Part shown: positions 1 to 8,619 of the stretch, one piece after another
Position numbering within the stretch: the first letter of the stretch is position 1
Layout of the letters: every line of letters begins with the position of its first letter
NCBI RefSeq assembly: GCF_000188295.1
Contig: NZ_GL831112.1
Coordinates: 1,362,537-1,409,836 of the forward strand
DNA: 47,300 nt
From: Streptococcus vestibularis ATCC 49124
Lineage (GTDB): Bacteria; Bacillota; Bacilli; Lactobacillales; Streptococcaceae
Direction: 5' to 3'
Position numbers and translations under genes: made by a program
Notes under the pieces: model-generated
Databases searched by the model: none
Told to the model about the DNA's origin: nothing
What the model saw: only the letters and a program-made list of their open reading frames with translations

Positions 1-3000
1 CTCTGCTGTTGGTGTTACTGGCGTTACTGTTGGTGTGTAAGTAGCTGTTGCTGGAGTTCCATTCTTATCTTTAACTTCAACAGTTGCTGGATCCGGAGTA
101 CCAACAAAGTCTTTGTTTGGTTTAAATGTTACAACACCTGTTAATGGATCGATTACGTATTTACCAACTTCTTTTCCATCTTTTGTAGCTGGAATTTCTT
201 TGTCTTCTACTGGTTGTCCATTTACTACGAATTTAGCCGGTTGCTGTTCGTTGATTGTGATTGGCGCTGTTTCATCACCTTGAGTAAATTTAGGTGTTCC
301 TGTTTGCTCTTGACCTTGTTTACCACTTGAAGTTACACCTTCACCTGTTGGCTTAACTGGTGTTACTTCTGGAGTATAAGACCCTTTTGAAGTAACTGGA
401 ACTTTGTTTCCTTCTGAGTCAGTTGCTGTTACTGATACTTGTACATTAACACCTTTAGCTTTTCCTGTAAATGTTGGAAGTGGTTCAAATGTTACTACAC
501 CTGTTGTTGGATCGATTGAGTATGTTCCTTCTCCATCAACTACCACTTTACCTTCAGCATTAGCTCCTTCTAATGAGTAGGCAGCTGTTGTCCAGTCAAC
601 ATTTGTTCCATCAGGTGTATTAGTTGCAGTGTTTAGTTCTTCAAAACGTTCTTTTCCAGAAATAGATGTCTGCGTTTGACCTTGTTTACCAGTAGTTTCA
701 TCATCAGCTGGGTCAATTCCGTATACAGTTGGTGTATATGTATTTGAAACTGGTACTGTTACTGGGTTACCTGACTCGTCATTAAATGTCACATCTGCTG
801 CTACTGTGATAGGAGCTGCTGTACCAACAAATCCTTCAGCTGGTGTAAATGACACCTCACCAGTCGTTGGATCTACAGTGTATGTTCCTTCTTCAGTTGT
901 TAAAGATTCAACTTTTGCTCCTGTTTTTGGATCTACTAGTTTATAATTTGATACTGTAGTTCCTTCTTTTCCATCATTGAAATTGTCGGCCATTGAGTCA
1001 GTTTGTTTTTGAGCTTGAGCACCTGATGATTTCTCTGGTTCTGTTACTACGATGTAGTAAGTTGTTTCTGCTACTGCATCTTCTGTAACTTCTCCAGCAT
1101 CTGTTCCATCTACTGTTGGAGTTGTTACAACACCGTTTGAGTCTACTGCTCTGGCTGTTACTTTGTAACGTCCTTTTTGAGATAGTACATAAGCGTTAGC
1201 TTTAGCTAAGTTTGATTCTGCTGCTGTTTTAAGAGCTGTACGTGCTGTTTCTACCGCTTTTTCAGCTTCTAAAGCTGCAGTACGTGCTGTTTCTACCTCT
1301 GTTGTTTTTGTAGTAAGATTTGCCTTAGCTGTTGCTAATTGTTCTTCTATAGATGCTTTAAACTCTTTAGAATTAGCAAGTTTTCTTTCTGCTAATTCTT
1401 GAGCTGTTGGTGAAATTGTACGTAATTTCAAGTCATCTAATGCCTTTTGAGCATCTTCTACTACTCGTGTTTGACGGTCTAGTAGTTCTTGAAGACGAGC
1501 TAATTCGTTTTGTGTATCTTGTTGTTCTTTTACAGCTGTTGCTGCCGCTTGAGTTTTAGCTGCTGCTGTACGTTGTGCTTGGATATAAGCTGTTTCTTCT
1601 GCTTGAGCTCCATCAAAAGTAGTTACTGAGCCATCTGGTGCAGTTGCTGTTACTTTTGTTTTAATCGTATCAGAATCTGTTGCTGATGTTTTATCATCGA
1701 TTGTATCTGCGAATGCTACATTTGCTTTAGTTGACTTGATTAAGTCTACTGATGTACCTTTTGCTTCTGAATAGCTTGTTGAGGTTCCTGTTGGTTTAGC
1801 ATTTTGGATTGATGCTACATCTGTTGAACTTGCTTCACGGTATGATACATATCCTTTGAATCCAGATGCTGTTTCGATTTCCCAACCTGCATTTGATTCT
1901 TTAGCTGTTACCGCTGTACCGTCAGAAGATGTCCATTGGTTTGTTACTGAGTCGTAACTTACTGTAACTACCATCCCTTGTTCTGATGATGTGTTATCTT
2001 TCTTGATTAGAGTCTCTGTACGCGTAACATTACCTACTGCAGTTACCTCACCATTTTTACGGATTTCTGCAATCTTGTCCTCTAATGTTGATGCTGAAGA
2101 TGTTGTATTCCATGTACGTTCAAACTCATAAACAACGAATTTAACATCACCATTTGCTTGCGCATCTGTATAAACACGACGTTCAATAAGAGTTGATGTA
2201 CCATTACCATTGTCTTTTAATTCATAAGCTTTTTCAGTAGGTAACGAATATTTACCTGTTGCATGGTTAAATACCGCTTTGTACGTATTACCTGCTGCGT
2301 CAGTTACCATAGCAAATTCACGTTGAATATTTGCTTTTACCTTGTCAGTTGTTGCTTTAGCCGCAATATTATCCACACCAACGTATTTTGTAGATTTCGG
2401 AGTCACTGTTAAGTTAATAGTTGATTCCCCTGAAGTTGCAACTGGCGCTAATACTGCTCCTTCTTGAACTGCTGTATTTGTAGTACCTGCAGCTACTACC
2501 CAGTTTCCGTTCTTAGCTACTAATTTAGTAACTGTTCCATCTGGCATTGTAATTTCTGCTTTGTTAGCTCCATTTGAGATTGTTACAGGTATATTTGTTG
2601 CATAAGCTTCAACATTCTTAACAGTAATCTTAGGTGCTACTGCGATTGTAATATTTTCATGAGCTTCTTGACCATACATATTCCAATCCTGATTTTTCGC
2701 ATTGGTTGTATTATTATAGTCTTTCGCATAAACAGCCGCTGTGAAAATTCCAGCTTCACTTGCTGTCCCAGTAATATCTCCAGTTTGTGGATTATAATTT
2801 AATCCTGGTACGACATCGTTTATTGAAGTTTGACTTCCTGTATAATTACCGTTTAGGGATGTATGGGCTGTGACAGTTTGTGGTCCGTTCTCGGTATTTA
2901 CTTTAGATCCATCAACTGCAGTAAAGGTTGCTCCACTCGTGCTTCCAGGAGCAGTTTTTGAACCGGCAACAACTTTTTCTCCATTACTTCTGTATACATA

Positions 3001-4668
3001 ACCAGTTCTTTCATCACGACTCATTCCATCATTATCAACATATTTGATGTTATGACTTACTTCGTCACCTACTGTAACTAACTTAGAAGATCCTTGAATA
3101 AGTGGTGCAGATGTATCTTGCCATCCTATCCATCCAGCCGTTAAATCCCTGAAAGTAACCTGCTGAGTAGCTCCATCTTTCTCTACAGTTACAATATAAC
3201 GCATGTCATATACACCGTTTTGAAGAGAAGATGCTACATATCCTTCTACAGTATCTGTAGCTTCATTATAAGCTAATCCTGGAATTAAGTTGCTTAAGGC
3301 GACGTTTGTGATTTTGTAACCTGCAGCAGTTGCCTCATCAGATAAACTAAAACGTTTTTTCACATCTGTAAGATATACATAGTGATTTCCTTGTTCATAA
3401 GTATATCCGTAGATTTCTGTAGCTATGTATTCATAAGCTCCACCAGATCCCCAAGTTGTGTTCCCATTAGCTTTTCCTGTAGCACGAATTTTACCTTTCC
3501 ATAGAGCAGCTTCTCGTCCAAGTTTTTGAGCTTCAGTTTTTGATAAAGGAATATCTGTACGACCACTTATTCCTGCTTGTCCACTATTTGCCGCAGGCAC
3601 ATCAGTGTTCTCAGATTGATAGCCATGAACATAAATTTTATAGTTGTCGTTGCCATCTAGTACTTTGTAAGATTTACCTGTAGAACCAAGAAATTCACCA
3701 TTTTCTTTTCTTAATTCTGTAGAAGAAGCTGTGTATCCTTCGTTAGCTGAGAGAGCTACAGCGAATTTCCCATCTTGGCCGATACCGTTTCGTTTCAATT
3801 CGTCATAGACTGCCTGAATTGACTCGTTCAAACGGTTCAACTGAGCATCCACTTGTTCTTGTGCTAAGCTCTTATCAGCCAACAATTTGGTTGTTTCCGC
3901 AAGGACAACTTTGTTCTTAGCAATTGCTGCCTCGATAGCACCTTTACTCTCATCAGAAAGATCCTTTTTATTCATCTCTGAATAAGCTAATTGGTTGGTA
4001 ACTTCTGCTTCAGATAAAGTTTGGTTCAAAACCTTGGTGTCTACTGTAGGATTGTCTTGATTTTGATTAGCCGCTTCTTCTTTCTTTGCAGTTTCAGCAG
4101 CGTTTGATTCTACAAGAACTGTCGCTAAAGCCTTAAGTGCTTCTGTTTGACTATCAACTTCTGATTGTCCATCTGTTGGATTCGCAAAAACCGATTTTGC
4201 GGTTGCTAAAGCTTCCTTTGCAGCAGAAAGAGCACTTGCATCTGCATTCTTAGCTACAGCGATACGGTTCTCTAAGCTTGAAATTGCTTCATAGAGTGCT
4301 GTTTTATTGGCAGCAACCTTTTCAGCAGTTTTTTCAGTATTTGCTTTAGGAGCTTCTGTTGGTGTTTTTTCTTCTGCTTCTTTTTGAACTGAAGTATCTT
4401 CCTTTTTAGGCTCCTCTGCCTTTACTTCTTTTTCAGTTACTGGAGTTTCTGCTTTCGTCGAAGTCCCATCATTTTCTGGATTAGAAGCTACTACTGATGA
4501 ATCTGCAGTATTCCCATTAACTGACGTTTCTGAAGCAGATACTGCTCCATTTCCAAGGAACATCAAACCAGCCGCAATAGCTACCGATGCCGCTCCAAAA
4601 CTATATTTACGAATACCGTAACGGATGTATTTTTCTACCCTAAAATCTTGTTGTTGCTTGCCTTTCAT
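1..4668 (-). CDS. CshA-type fibrillar cell-wall adhesin, N-terminal 1556 codons (runs off the left edge)
   Basis: The minus-strand frame is open without a stop from ATG 4668 to base 1; I read it codon by codon. Residues 1-45 form a YSIRK-type signal peptide (variant YGIRKYSFGAASV), which directs secretion at the septum in streptococci. Residues 46-110 are a T/E/K-rich linker and 115-290 are helical, FIVAR-like. Residues 296-650 are globular, with two Ig-like segments (PGLAYNEATDTVEGY near 460, GLNYNPQTGDITG near 620). Residues 1007-1157 are an A/E/K-rich coiled coil. From 1217 on there are three CshA-type repeats, with the DPxTGxVxFxP motif at 1266, 1386 and 1507, a period of about 120 residues. 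The sortase motif must lie outside the window. AAAGGAGG stands 12 nt before the ATG. The family makes surface fibrils for adhesion; the ligand cannot be read from the sequence. Confidence 0.9.
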   Translation of the reverse strand, partial: MKGKQQQDFRVEKYIRYGIRKYSFGAASVAIAAGLMFLGNGAVSASETSVNGNTADSSVVASNPENDGTSTKAETPVTEKEVKAEEPKKEDTSVQKEAEEKTPTEAPKANTEKTAEKVAANKTALYEAISSLENRIAVAKNADASALSAAKEALATAKSVFANPTDGQSEVDSQTEALKALATVLVESNAAETAKKEEAANQNQDNPTVDTKVLNQTLSEAEVTNQLAYSEMNKKDLSDESKGAIEAAIAKNKVVLAETTKLLADKSLAQEQVDAQLNRLNESIQAVYDELKRNGIGQDGKFAVALSANEGYTASSTELRKENGEFLGSTGKSYKVLDGNDNYKIYVHGYQSENTDVPAANSGQAGISGRTDIPLSKTEAQKLGREAALWKGKIRATGKANGNTTWGSGGAYEYIATEIYGYTYEQGNHYVYLTDVKKRFSLSDEATAAGYKITNVALSNLIPGLAYNEATDTVEGYVASSLQNGVYDMRYIVTVEKDGATQQVTFRDLTAGWIGWQDTSAPLIQGSSKLVTVGDEVSHNIKYVDNDGMSRDERTGYVYRSNGEKVVAGSKTAPGSTSGATFTAVDGSKVNTENGPQTVTAHTSLNGNYTGSQTSINDVVPGLNYNPQTGDITGTASEAGIFTAAVYAKDYNNTTNAKNQDWNMYGQEAHENITIAVAPKITVKNVEAYATNIPVTISNGANKAEITMPDGTVTKLVAKNGNWVVAAGTTNTAVQEGAVLAPVATSGESTINLTVTPKSTKYVGVDNIAAKATTDKVKANIQREFAMVTDAAGNTYKAVFNHATGKYSLPTEKAYELKDNGNGTSTLIERRVYTDAQANGDVKFVVYEFERTWNTTSSASTLEDKIAEIRKNGEVTAVGNVTRTETLIKKDNTSSEQGMVVTVSYDSVTNQWTSSDGTAVTAKESNAGWEIETASGFKGYVSYREASSTDVASIQNAKPTGTSTSYSEAKGTSVDLIKSTKANVAFADTIDDKTSATDSDTIKTKVTATAPDGSVTTFDGAQAEETAYIQAQRTAAAKTQAAATAVKEQQDTQNELARLQELLDRQTRVVEDAQKALDDLKLRTISPTAQELAERKLANSKEFKASIEEQLATAKANLTTKTTEVETARTAALEAEKAVETARTALKTAAESNLAKANAYVLSQKGRYKVTARAVDSNGVVTTPTVDGTDAGEVTEDAVAETTYYIVVTEPEKSSGAQAQKQTDSMADNFNDGKEGTTVSNYKLVDPKTGAKVESLTTEEGTYTVDPTTGEVSFTPAEGFVGTAAPITVAADVTFNDESGNPVTVPVSNTYTPTVYGIDPADDETTGKQGQTQTSISGKERFEELNTATNTPDGTNVDWTTAAYSLEGANAEGKVVVDGEGTYSIDPTTGVVTFEPLPTFTGKAKGVNVQVSVTATDSEGNKVPVTSKGSYTPEVTPVKPTGEGVTSSGKQGQEQTGTPKFTQGDETAPITINEQQPAKFVVNGQPVEDKEIPATKDGKEVGKYVIDPLTGVVTFKPNKDFVGTPDPATVEVKDKNGTPATATYTPTVTPVTPTAE

Positions 4669-4895
4669 CGAGTCAAACAACCTCCTTTTATTTATTTTCA
4701 TGTTCTCAGAAATACCTCAACTAAAAAACTTCCGAATATCATCAAAAATAGTCCAGAAGATAATTTTCAGTTTTTATTCCTTCACATGTGCTATTTATTT
4801 TATCAAATTGCTCTACTCTAATCAAATAATATAATATGAAAATACAACTTTTTTATAATTTTTGAAATGATAAATTGCAAGTATAAGTGCAACAT

Positions 4896-5123
4896 TTACT
4901 CGAACTCATCCACTAGAGCTTCACAAGCAGTTCTGTAAGCTAGGCATTTCCGTGGTCGGTGATTGATATCATATAAGACCTTGTTCAAAACCTCATCATA
5001 GTTAGTGGCTAAATCTGTTTTTTGGGGGGAAATATTCTCTTAGTAAGCATTTGCTTCTTCATTGCCTCCTCTCTACCAGAATGAATAGGCATCCGCAAAG
5101 AGAAAAGAAATTCCTAAATTTTT
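4896..5123 (-). pseudogene. IS30-family transposase relic, C-terminal end
   Basis: Read from 5123 down to the stop at 4896-4898, one continuous minus frame gives FADAYSFW, stop, RGGNEEANAY, stop, ENISPQKTDLATNYDEV, then NHRPRKCLAYRTACEALV. This follows the C-terminal block of IS30-family transposases (FADPYSSWQRGTNENTNG...FPKGTDF...NNRPRK.LGYRTP.E). Two in-frame stops, one exactly where the family has Gln after the Trp, show that it is dead. No N-terminal part, terminal inverted repeats or target duplication were found, so this is a fragment. Confidence in the family is good because motif order and spacing are kept. Confidence 0.75.
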
Positions 5124-5318
5124 CTACCTAAGAATAGCAAGCAAACTCCAATATATTAAAAAAAGGTGAGTATCAGATATAAATTATGATGTAGGCGACA
5201 GTCTATTCTTACATGCTTTAATTGTTTCAAGTAAAAAATAATAAATCGAAAAATCGTTCATATTTTAATCCCATAGTAGAAGATATGATAAACAAGATCA
5301 GTCTAAAATAGAAAAACA

Positions 5319-5350
5319 AAAAACTGCCAAAAATAAATTTGGCAGTTTTT
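5319..5350. terminator. Bidirectional Rho-independent terminator-like hairpin
   Basis: The arms AAACTGCCAAA and TTTGGCAGTTT enclose a 5-base loop and are flanked by A-runs on the left and a T-run on the right, so it could act in both directions. It is the second terminator downstream of rplL. Confidence 0.65.
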
Positions 5351-5400
5351 AGGTAGGGAACCCCATTAATTCAAACAGTTTCTCATAATCGTTTATCTCA

Positions 5401-5432
5401 ATAAAAAACCAGAGCTAATGCCCTGGTTCCTT
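5401..5432 (-). terminator. rplJ-rplL operon terminator
   Basis: On the minus strand AACCAGGG and CTCTGGTT pair (8 bp, one G-U) around CATTAG, followed by a T-run. It lies about 30 bases after the rplL stop codon. Confidence 0.8.
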
Positions 5433-5459
5433 TATTAAGCGACTTGAGTCGTTACCTTA

Positions 5460-5828
5460 TTATTTAAGAGTAACTGAAGCTCCAGCTTCTTCAAGTTTAG
5501 CTTTGATTTCTTCAGCTTCAGCTGCAGCAACACCTTCTTTAAGAACTGATGGTGCACCGTCAACGATAGCTTTAGCTTCTTTAAGACCTTCGCCTGTGAT
5601 TTCACGTACAACTTTGATAACACCAACTTTTTTGTCACCTGCAGATGTCAATTCAACGTCGAATGAATCTTTAGCAGCACCAGCGTCAGCACCACCAGCT
5701 GCAGCAGCAGCTACAGGAGCAGCAGCAGTTACGCCAAACTCTTCTTCGATAGCTTTTACAAGGTCGTTCAATTCAAGGATTGAAGCTTCTTTAATTTCAG
5801 CAATAATGTTTTCAATGTTCAATGCCAT
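5460..5828 (-). CDS. rplL: 50S ribosomal protein L7/L12
   Basis: The 122-residue stalk protein of the large subunit, which recruits translation factors to the ribosome. It starts [16 protein letters not shown], has an Ala/Gly-rich hinge at about 40-55 and ends in the conserved L12 C-terminal domain ([20 protein letters not shown]). I chose ATG 5828 rather than the in-frame ATG 5843 because GGAGG lies at proper spacing before 5828 and family members begin MALNIE. It follows rplJ by 73 bases and shares its promoter and leader. Length and sequence are typical. Confidence 0.97.
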   Translation of the reverse strand: MALNIENIIAEIKEASILELNDLVKAIEEEFGVTAAAPVAAAAAGGADAGAAKDSFDVELTSAGDKKVGVIKVVREITGEGLKEAKAIVDGAPSVLKEGVAAAEAEEIKAKLEEAGASVTLK

Positions 5829-5901
5829 TGTGATTTCCTCCAAATGTGTTTTTAATATAGTGTTTTAAACGTAGCTTAAGCTACGAGTTGTGAAGACGAG
5901 C

Positions 5902-6405
5902 TTATGCAGCACCGTCTTCTTTGCTTTCTGCAACAGCTTTGACAGCGTATGCAACGTTGCGCACTGGCGCTTGAAGTACAGAAAGGAGCATAGAAAGCAT
6001 ACCTTCTTTGTTTGGAAGTGATGCAAGAGCGTTGATTTCTTCGACTGAAGTGAACGCACCGTCAACAACACCACCTTTGATTTCAAGAGCTTCTGCGTCT
6101 TTAGCAAATTCGCTAATAACTTTTGCTGGTGCGATAACATCTTCGTTTGAGAATGCTACTGCAGATGGACCAACAAAAAGTTCTTTAAGGTCTTCAAGAC
6201 CTGCTTCTTCAGCTGCACGGCTCAAGATAGAGTTTTTGATAACTTTAAATTCAACGCCTGATTCACGAAGATTACGACGAAGAACTGTATCTTGGTCAAC
6301 TGTAAGTCCACGAGAGTCAACAACAACGATAGATGCTGCTGCTTTCATTTTCTCAGCGACAATAGCAACCTGTTCAGCTTTTTTAGCAATAATAGCTTCA
6401 CTCAT
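5902..6405 (-). CDS. rplJ: 50S ribosomal protein L10
   Basis: The 167-residue base of the ribosomal stalk; it binds 23S rRNA and carries the L7/L12 dimers. The protein starts [13 protein letters not shown] and contains the L10 core [21 protein letters not shown]. An in-frame ATG at 6471 would add 22 residues read from the leader RNA. I chose ATG 6405 because of the GGAGGT upstream and the family start. It is first gene of the rplJ-rplL operon. The leader at about 6425-6560 resembles the L10 autoregulatory leader, so autogenous control is likely. Confidence 0.96.
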   Translation of the reverse strand: MSEAIIAKKAEQVAIVAEKMKAAASIVVVDSRGLTVDQDTVLRRNLRESGVEFKVIKNSILSRAAEEAGLEDLKELFVGPSAVAFSNEDVIAPAKVISEFAKDAEALEIKGGVVDGAFTSVEEINALASLPNKEGMLSMLLSVLQAPVRNVAYAVKAVAESKEDGAA

Positions 6406-6424
6406 TAGTAGTTTTACCTCCGTT

Positions 6425-6560
6425 TTTATTTTTGGGCTAGGCACAAAAAAATCGCACCTAAACCTAGACACGAAAGTACAATACGTTACAAAAAATAGTT
6501 ACGTTTTGTGCCTCGGTTGGATGTTTACGAGTCTAGCTCCCCAACTGTCTTAGGTCAGTT
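6425..6560 (-). promoter_or_regulatory. Ribosomal protein L10 leader (autoregulatory RNA)
   Basis: The 5' UTR of rplJ is about 170 nt long and highly structured. A long-range stem (CTAGG...CCTAG) encloses AGGTGC/GTGCCT, just upstream of the rplJ Shine-Dalgarno sequence. Position and architecture match the Firmicute L10 leader, in which L10(L12)4 binds its own mRNA. This was assigned by position and visible pairing, not by a covariance-model search. Confidence 0.7.
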
Positions 6561-6577
6561 TTTTTCAAACCTTATAT

Positions 6578-6606
6578 AGGATACCATGACCTGAATCAGA
6601 CGTCAA
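6578..6606 (-). promoter_or_regulatory. rplJ promoter
   Basis: TTGACG at 6606-6601 and TATCCT at 6583-6578 are separated by exactly 17 bp, in the right place to start the L10 leader. Confidence 0.75.
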
Positions 6607-6656
6607 GAGAAAAATACAACTTTTTTTGGATTTTTTCTCTATCTTTTTTGAACACC

Positions 6657-6692
6657 ATAAAACCTCTCAAAATCCAAAGATTTCAAGAGGTC
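6657..6692 (-). terminator. Terminator of the MacAB-like operon
   Basis: ACCTCTTGAAATC and GATTTTGAGAGGT pair around a short loop on the minus strand, followed by a short T-run, directly after the permease stop codon. It separates the exporter operon from the rplJ promoter. Confidence 0.8.
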
Positions 6693-6696
6693 TTTT

Positions 6697-7905
6697 CTAA
6701 TCATATCTAAGAGCTTCGATAGGATCGAGTTTCGAAGCTTTATTAGCCGGTAGGAGACCAAAGATAATTCCTACGGCTGCTGAGAAGGCTATGCTTCCCA
6801 TGGCTACGCTAAGAGAGACCGTAGCTTTAAGATTCATTGCACTCCCAATTGGTCCAACTACAAGGGCCGCAAAACCTAGACCAATCAGACCACCCAGGAT
6901 GGTAAGGACCATCGATTCAATCAAAAACTGAGTCAAGATTTTACGACGTGTGGCACCTAAAGCTTTACGAAGACCAATCTCTCTTGTCCGCTCAGTTACC
7001 GAAACCAGCATGATATTCATAACACCGATTCCACCAACTAAGAGTGAAATCCCAGCAATAGCACCGACAACAGTGGTAATGGTTCCAAAGATTGTGTTCA
7101 CCTGATCTAAGGCTGAACTCATATCTGCCGCCTTGTACTCTCCATTATCAGCTTGGGACAACTGGGTCAAACGTTTAGCGGCATCCTTAGCGACACTGCT
7201 ACTATTTTTCACATCGGTCACATGGAAAAAAATCTGGCCAATAGGATCAGTATTGTTCTCAGCTGCTAACTGGGTATTGGCTACAAGCGCTGTCCCAATT
7301 TCACCAGAGGCACCAATAGCTGTGTCTTTATTCTTATAAACACCAATCACACGATAATCATTATTTCCAATAGTAACCACCTGATTAAGGGCATCCTCAT
7401 TCGTCCTAAAGAGTTTTTTGGCTACCATCTGATCAATGACAATGACGCGCGAAAAATTTTTGTAATCATTGTCTTTCAAGGAACGTCCTGTCAACATCTC
7501 TAACTTTTTAGCTTTAAAGTAGCCCTGACTGGCACCTGTGATATTAACATTCTTCACAGTCTTTTTTTGGAGGGAGATAGAGGACGTTAGGCTGTTGGTC
7601 ACAAAATAACTATCGATACCAGGTGTCTGCCTAGCCACTTGCTCCAACCAAACTTCTTTAACCGGTTTGGTCGGTTGTGACAAGTCTGCATAGGCAGGAT
7701 CTAACTCCTCACCCTTGGCTTCATAGTAGACTTGAACAGTATCCTTATCACCTGTCACACTATCGGTAACACTCTGACGCATCCCATTTCCTAGCCCCAT
7801 GATAAGTACTACCGCAGCAACACCAATGATAATTCCCAACATGGTCAGGAAGGACCGCATCTTGTGTGAACGAATAGAACTAAGAGCAAATTTCCAATTT
7901 TCCAT
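6697..7905 (-). CDS. MacB-like ABC transporter permease (FtsX domain)
   Basis: A 402-residue integral membrane subunit. There is one N-terminal membrane segment (about 18-40, FLTMLGIIIGVAAVVLIMGL), a large extracytoplasmic MacB-type domain (about 45-265) and three C-terminal membrane segments in the FtsX fold, with the family motif TERTREIGLRKALGATR near 310. It forms a tripartite exporter with the ATPase 9 bases upstream and the HlyD/MacA-like adaptor before that. A good Shine-Dalgarno (GGAGG) precedes ATG 7905. Relatives export peptides, antibiotics or other amphiphiles; the substrate cannot be told from the sequence. Confidence 0.9.
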   Translation of the reverse strand: MENWKFALSSIRSHKMRSFLTMLGIIIGVAAVVLIMGLGNGMRQSVTDSVTGDKDTVQVYYEAKGEELDPAYADLSQPTKPVKEVWLEQVARQTPGIDSYFVTNSLTSSISLQKKTVKNVNITGASQGYFKAKKLEMLTGRSLKDNDYKNFSRVIVIDQMVAKKLFRTNEDALNQVVTIGNNDYRVIGVYKNKDTAIGASGEIGTALVANTQLAAENNTDPIGQIFFHVTDVKNSSSVAKDAAKRLTQLSQADNGEYKAADMSSALDQVNTIFGTITTVVGAIAGISLLVGGIGVMNIMLVSVTERTREIGLRKALGATRRKILTQFLIESMVLTILGGLIGLGFAALVVGPIGSAMNLKATVSLSVAMGSIAFSAAVGIIFGLLPANKASKLDPIEALRYD

Positions 7906-7914
7906 TCTTACCTC

Positions 7915-8619
7915 CTAGTCAATCCGAACGCTATCAGTCGTGTCCTGAGTGATTTCACCATCACGAATGACAATCTTACGTCGGGCATAGTCTGCAATCT
8001 CGGGTTCATGGGTAACCATGACAATGGTCTTCCCTTCACGGTTTAGCTGGGTTAAGAGCTCCATAATCTGGTTTCCTGTCTTGGTATCAAGAGCACCCGT
8101 AGGTTCATCCGCCAAAATGATTGCCGGATCGTTAGACAGTGCACGCGCAATGGCAACCCTCTGCTTCTGTCCCCCAGACAACTCTGACGGTAGGTGATGG
8201 CTACGGTCTGACAAGCCGACTTTTTCCAAGAATTGCTCTGCCCTTTGCTTACGTTCGCGTGGAGATTTCCCTGCATAAATCAAGGGAAGCTCTACGTTCC
8301 TTTGGGCACTTAACTTTGGCAATAGAAAAAACTGTTGAAAGATAAAGCCAATCTGGTCATTTCGTACCTTGGCCAAACGATTTTCAGAGAGATCAGCCAC
8401 ATCCTCGCCCTCGAGTTGGTAGGAACCTGTCGTCGGTTGATCAAGGAGGCCGATAATATTCATGAGGGTTGATTTTCCTGAACCAGAAGGACCCATGATT
8501 GCCACGAAGTCACCTTCTTCAACTGATAAATCAATCCCCTTGAGTACCTGCAAGGACTCTTGACCATTTTTGAAAGACTTGGTGATACCTTTTAAAACCA
8601 TAAGAGCTGGCTTAGTCAA
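7915..8619 (-). CDS. MacB/LolD-type ABC transporter ATP-binding protein
   Basis: A 234-residue cytoplasmic ATPase. Walker A is GPSGSGKST near 44, the Q-loop is FIFQQFFLLP, the signature is LSGGQKQRVAIARAL near 145, Walker B is IILADEPTGALD near 166 and the switch His is in MVTHEPE near 204. The start is uncertain. TTG 8619 overlaps the end of the adaptor gene and has GAGGTG just upstream; the first ATG, at 8601, has no visible ribosome site, so I prefer TTG with translational coupling. The streptococcal order adaptor-ATPase-permease is kept. Confidence 0.92.
   Translation of the reverse strand: MTKPALMVLKGITKSFKNGQESLQVLKGIDLSVEEGDFVAIMGPSGSGKSTLMNIIGLLDQPTTGSYQLEGEDVADLSENRLAKVRNDQIGFIFQQFFLLPKLSAQRNVELPLIYAGKSPRERKQRAEQFLEKVGLSDRSHHLPSELSGGQKQRVAIARALSNDPAIILADEPTGALDTKTGNQIMELLTQLNREGKTIVMVTHEPEIADYARRKIVIRDGEITQDTTDSVRID

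Larger units (their letters stand above)
4669..5459. other. Gene-poor spacer between rplL and the adhesin gene
   Basis: This 790-bp AT-rich stretch holds the 5' leader of the adhesin gene (4669-4895), an IS30-type transposase relic (4896-5123) and two terminators (near 5319-5350 and 5401-5432). The leader is AT-rich with several TATAAT-like hexamers but no convincing -35 partner, so I do not place a promoter. I see nothing recognisable in 5124-5318. Confidence 0.6.

Noticed and set aside
4625..4834. Plus-strand 69-codon frame over the adhesin start
   Set aside because: No ribosome site, composition of AT-rich leader, overlaps the adhesin signal peptide.
6406..6471. Longer start of rplJ at ATG 6471
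   Set aside because: The added codons lie in the L10 leader RNA; the family start and GGAGG support ATG 6405.
5503..6553. Long plus-strand frames opposite rplL and rplJ
   Set aside because: Antisense shadows caused by strong codon bias of ribosomal protein genes.
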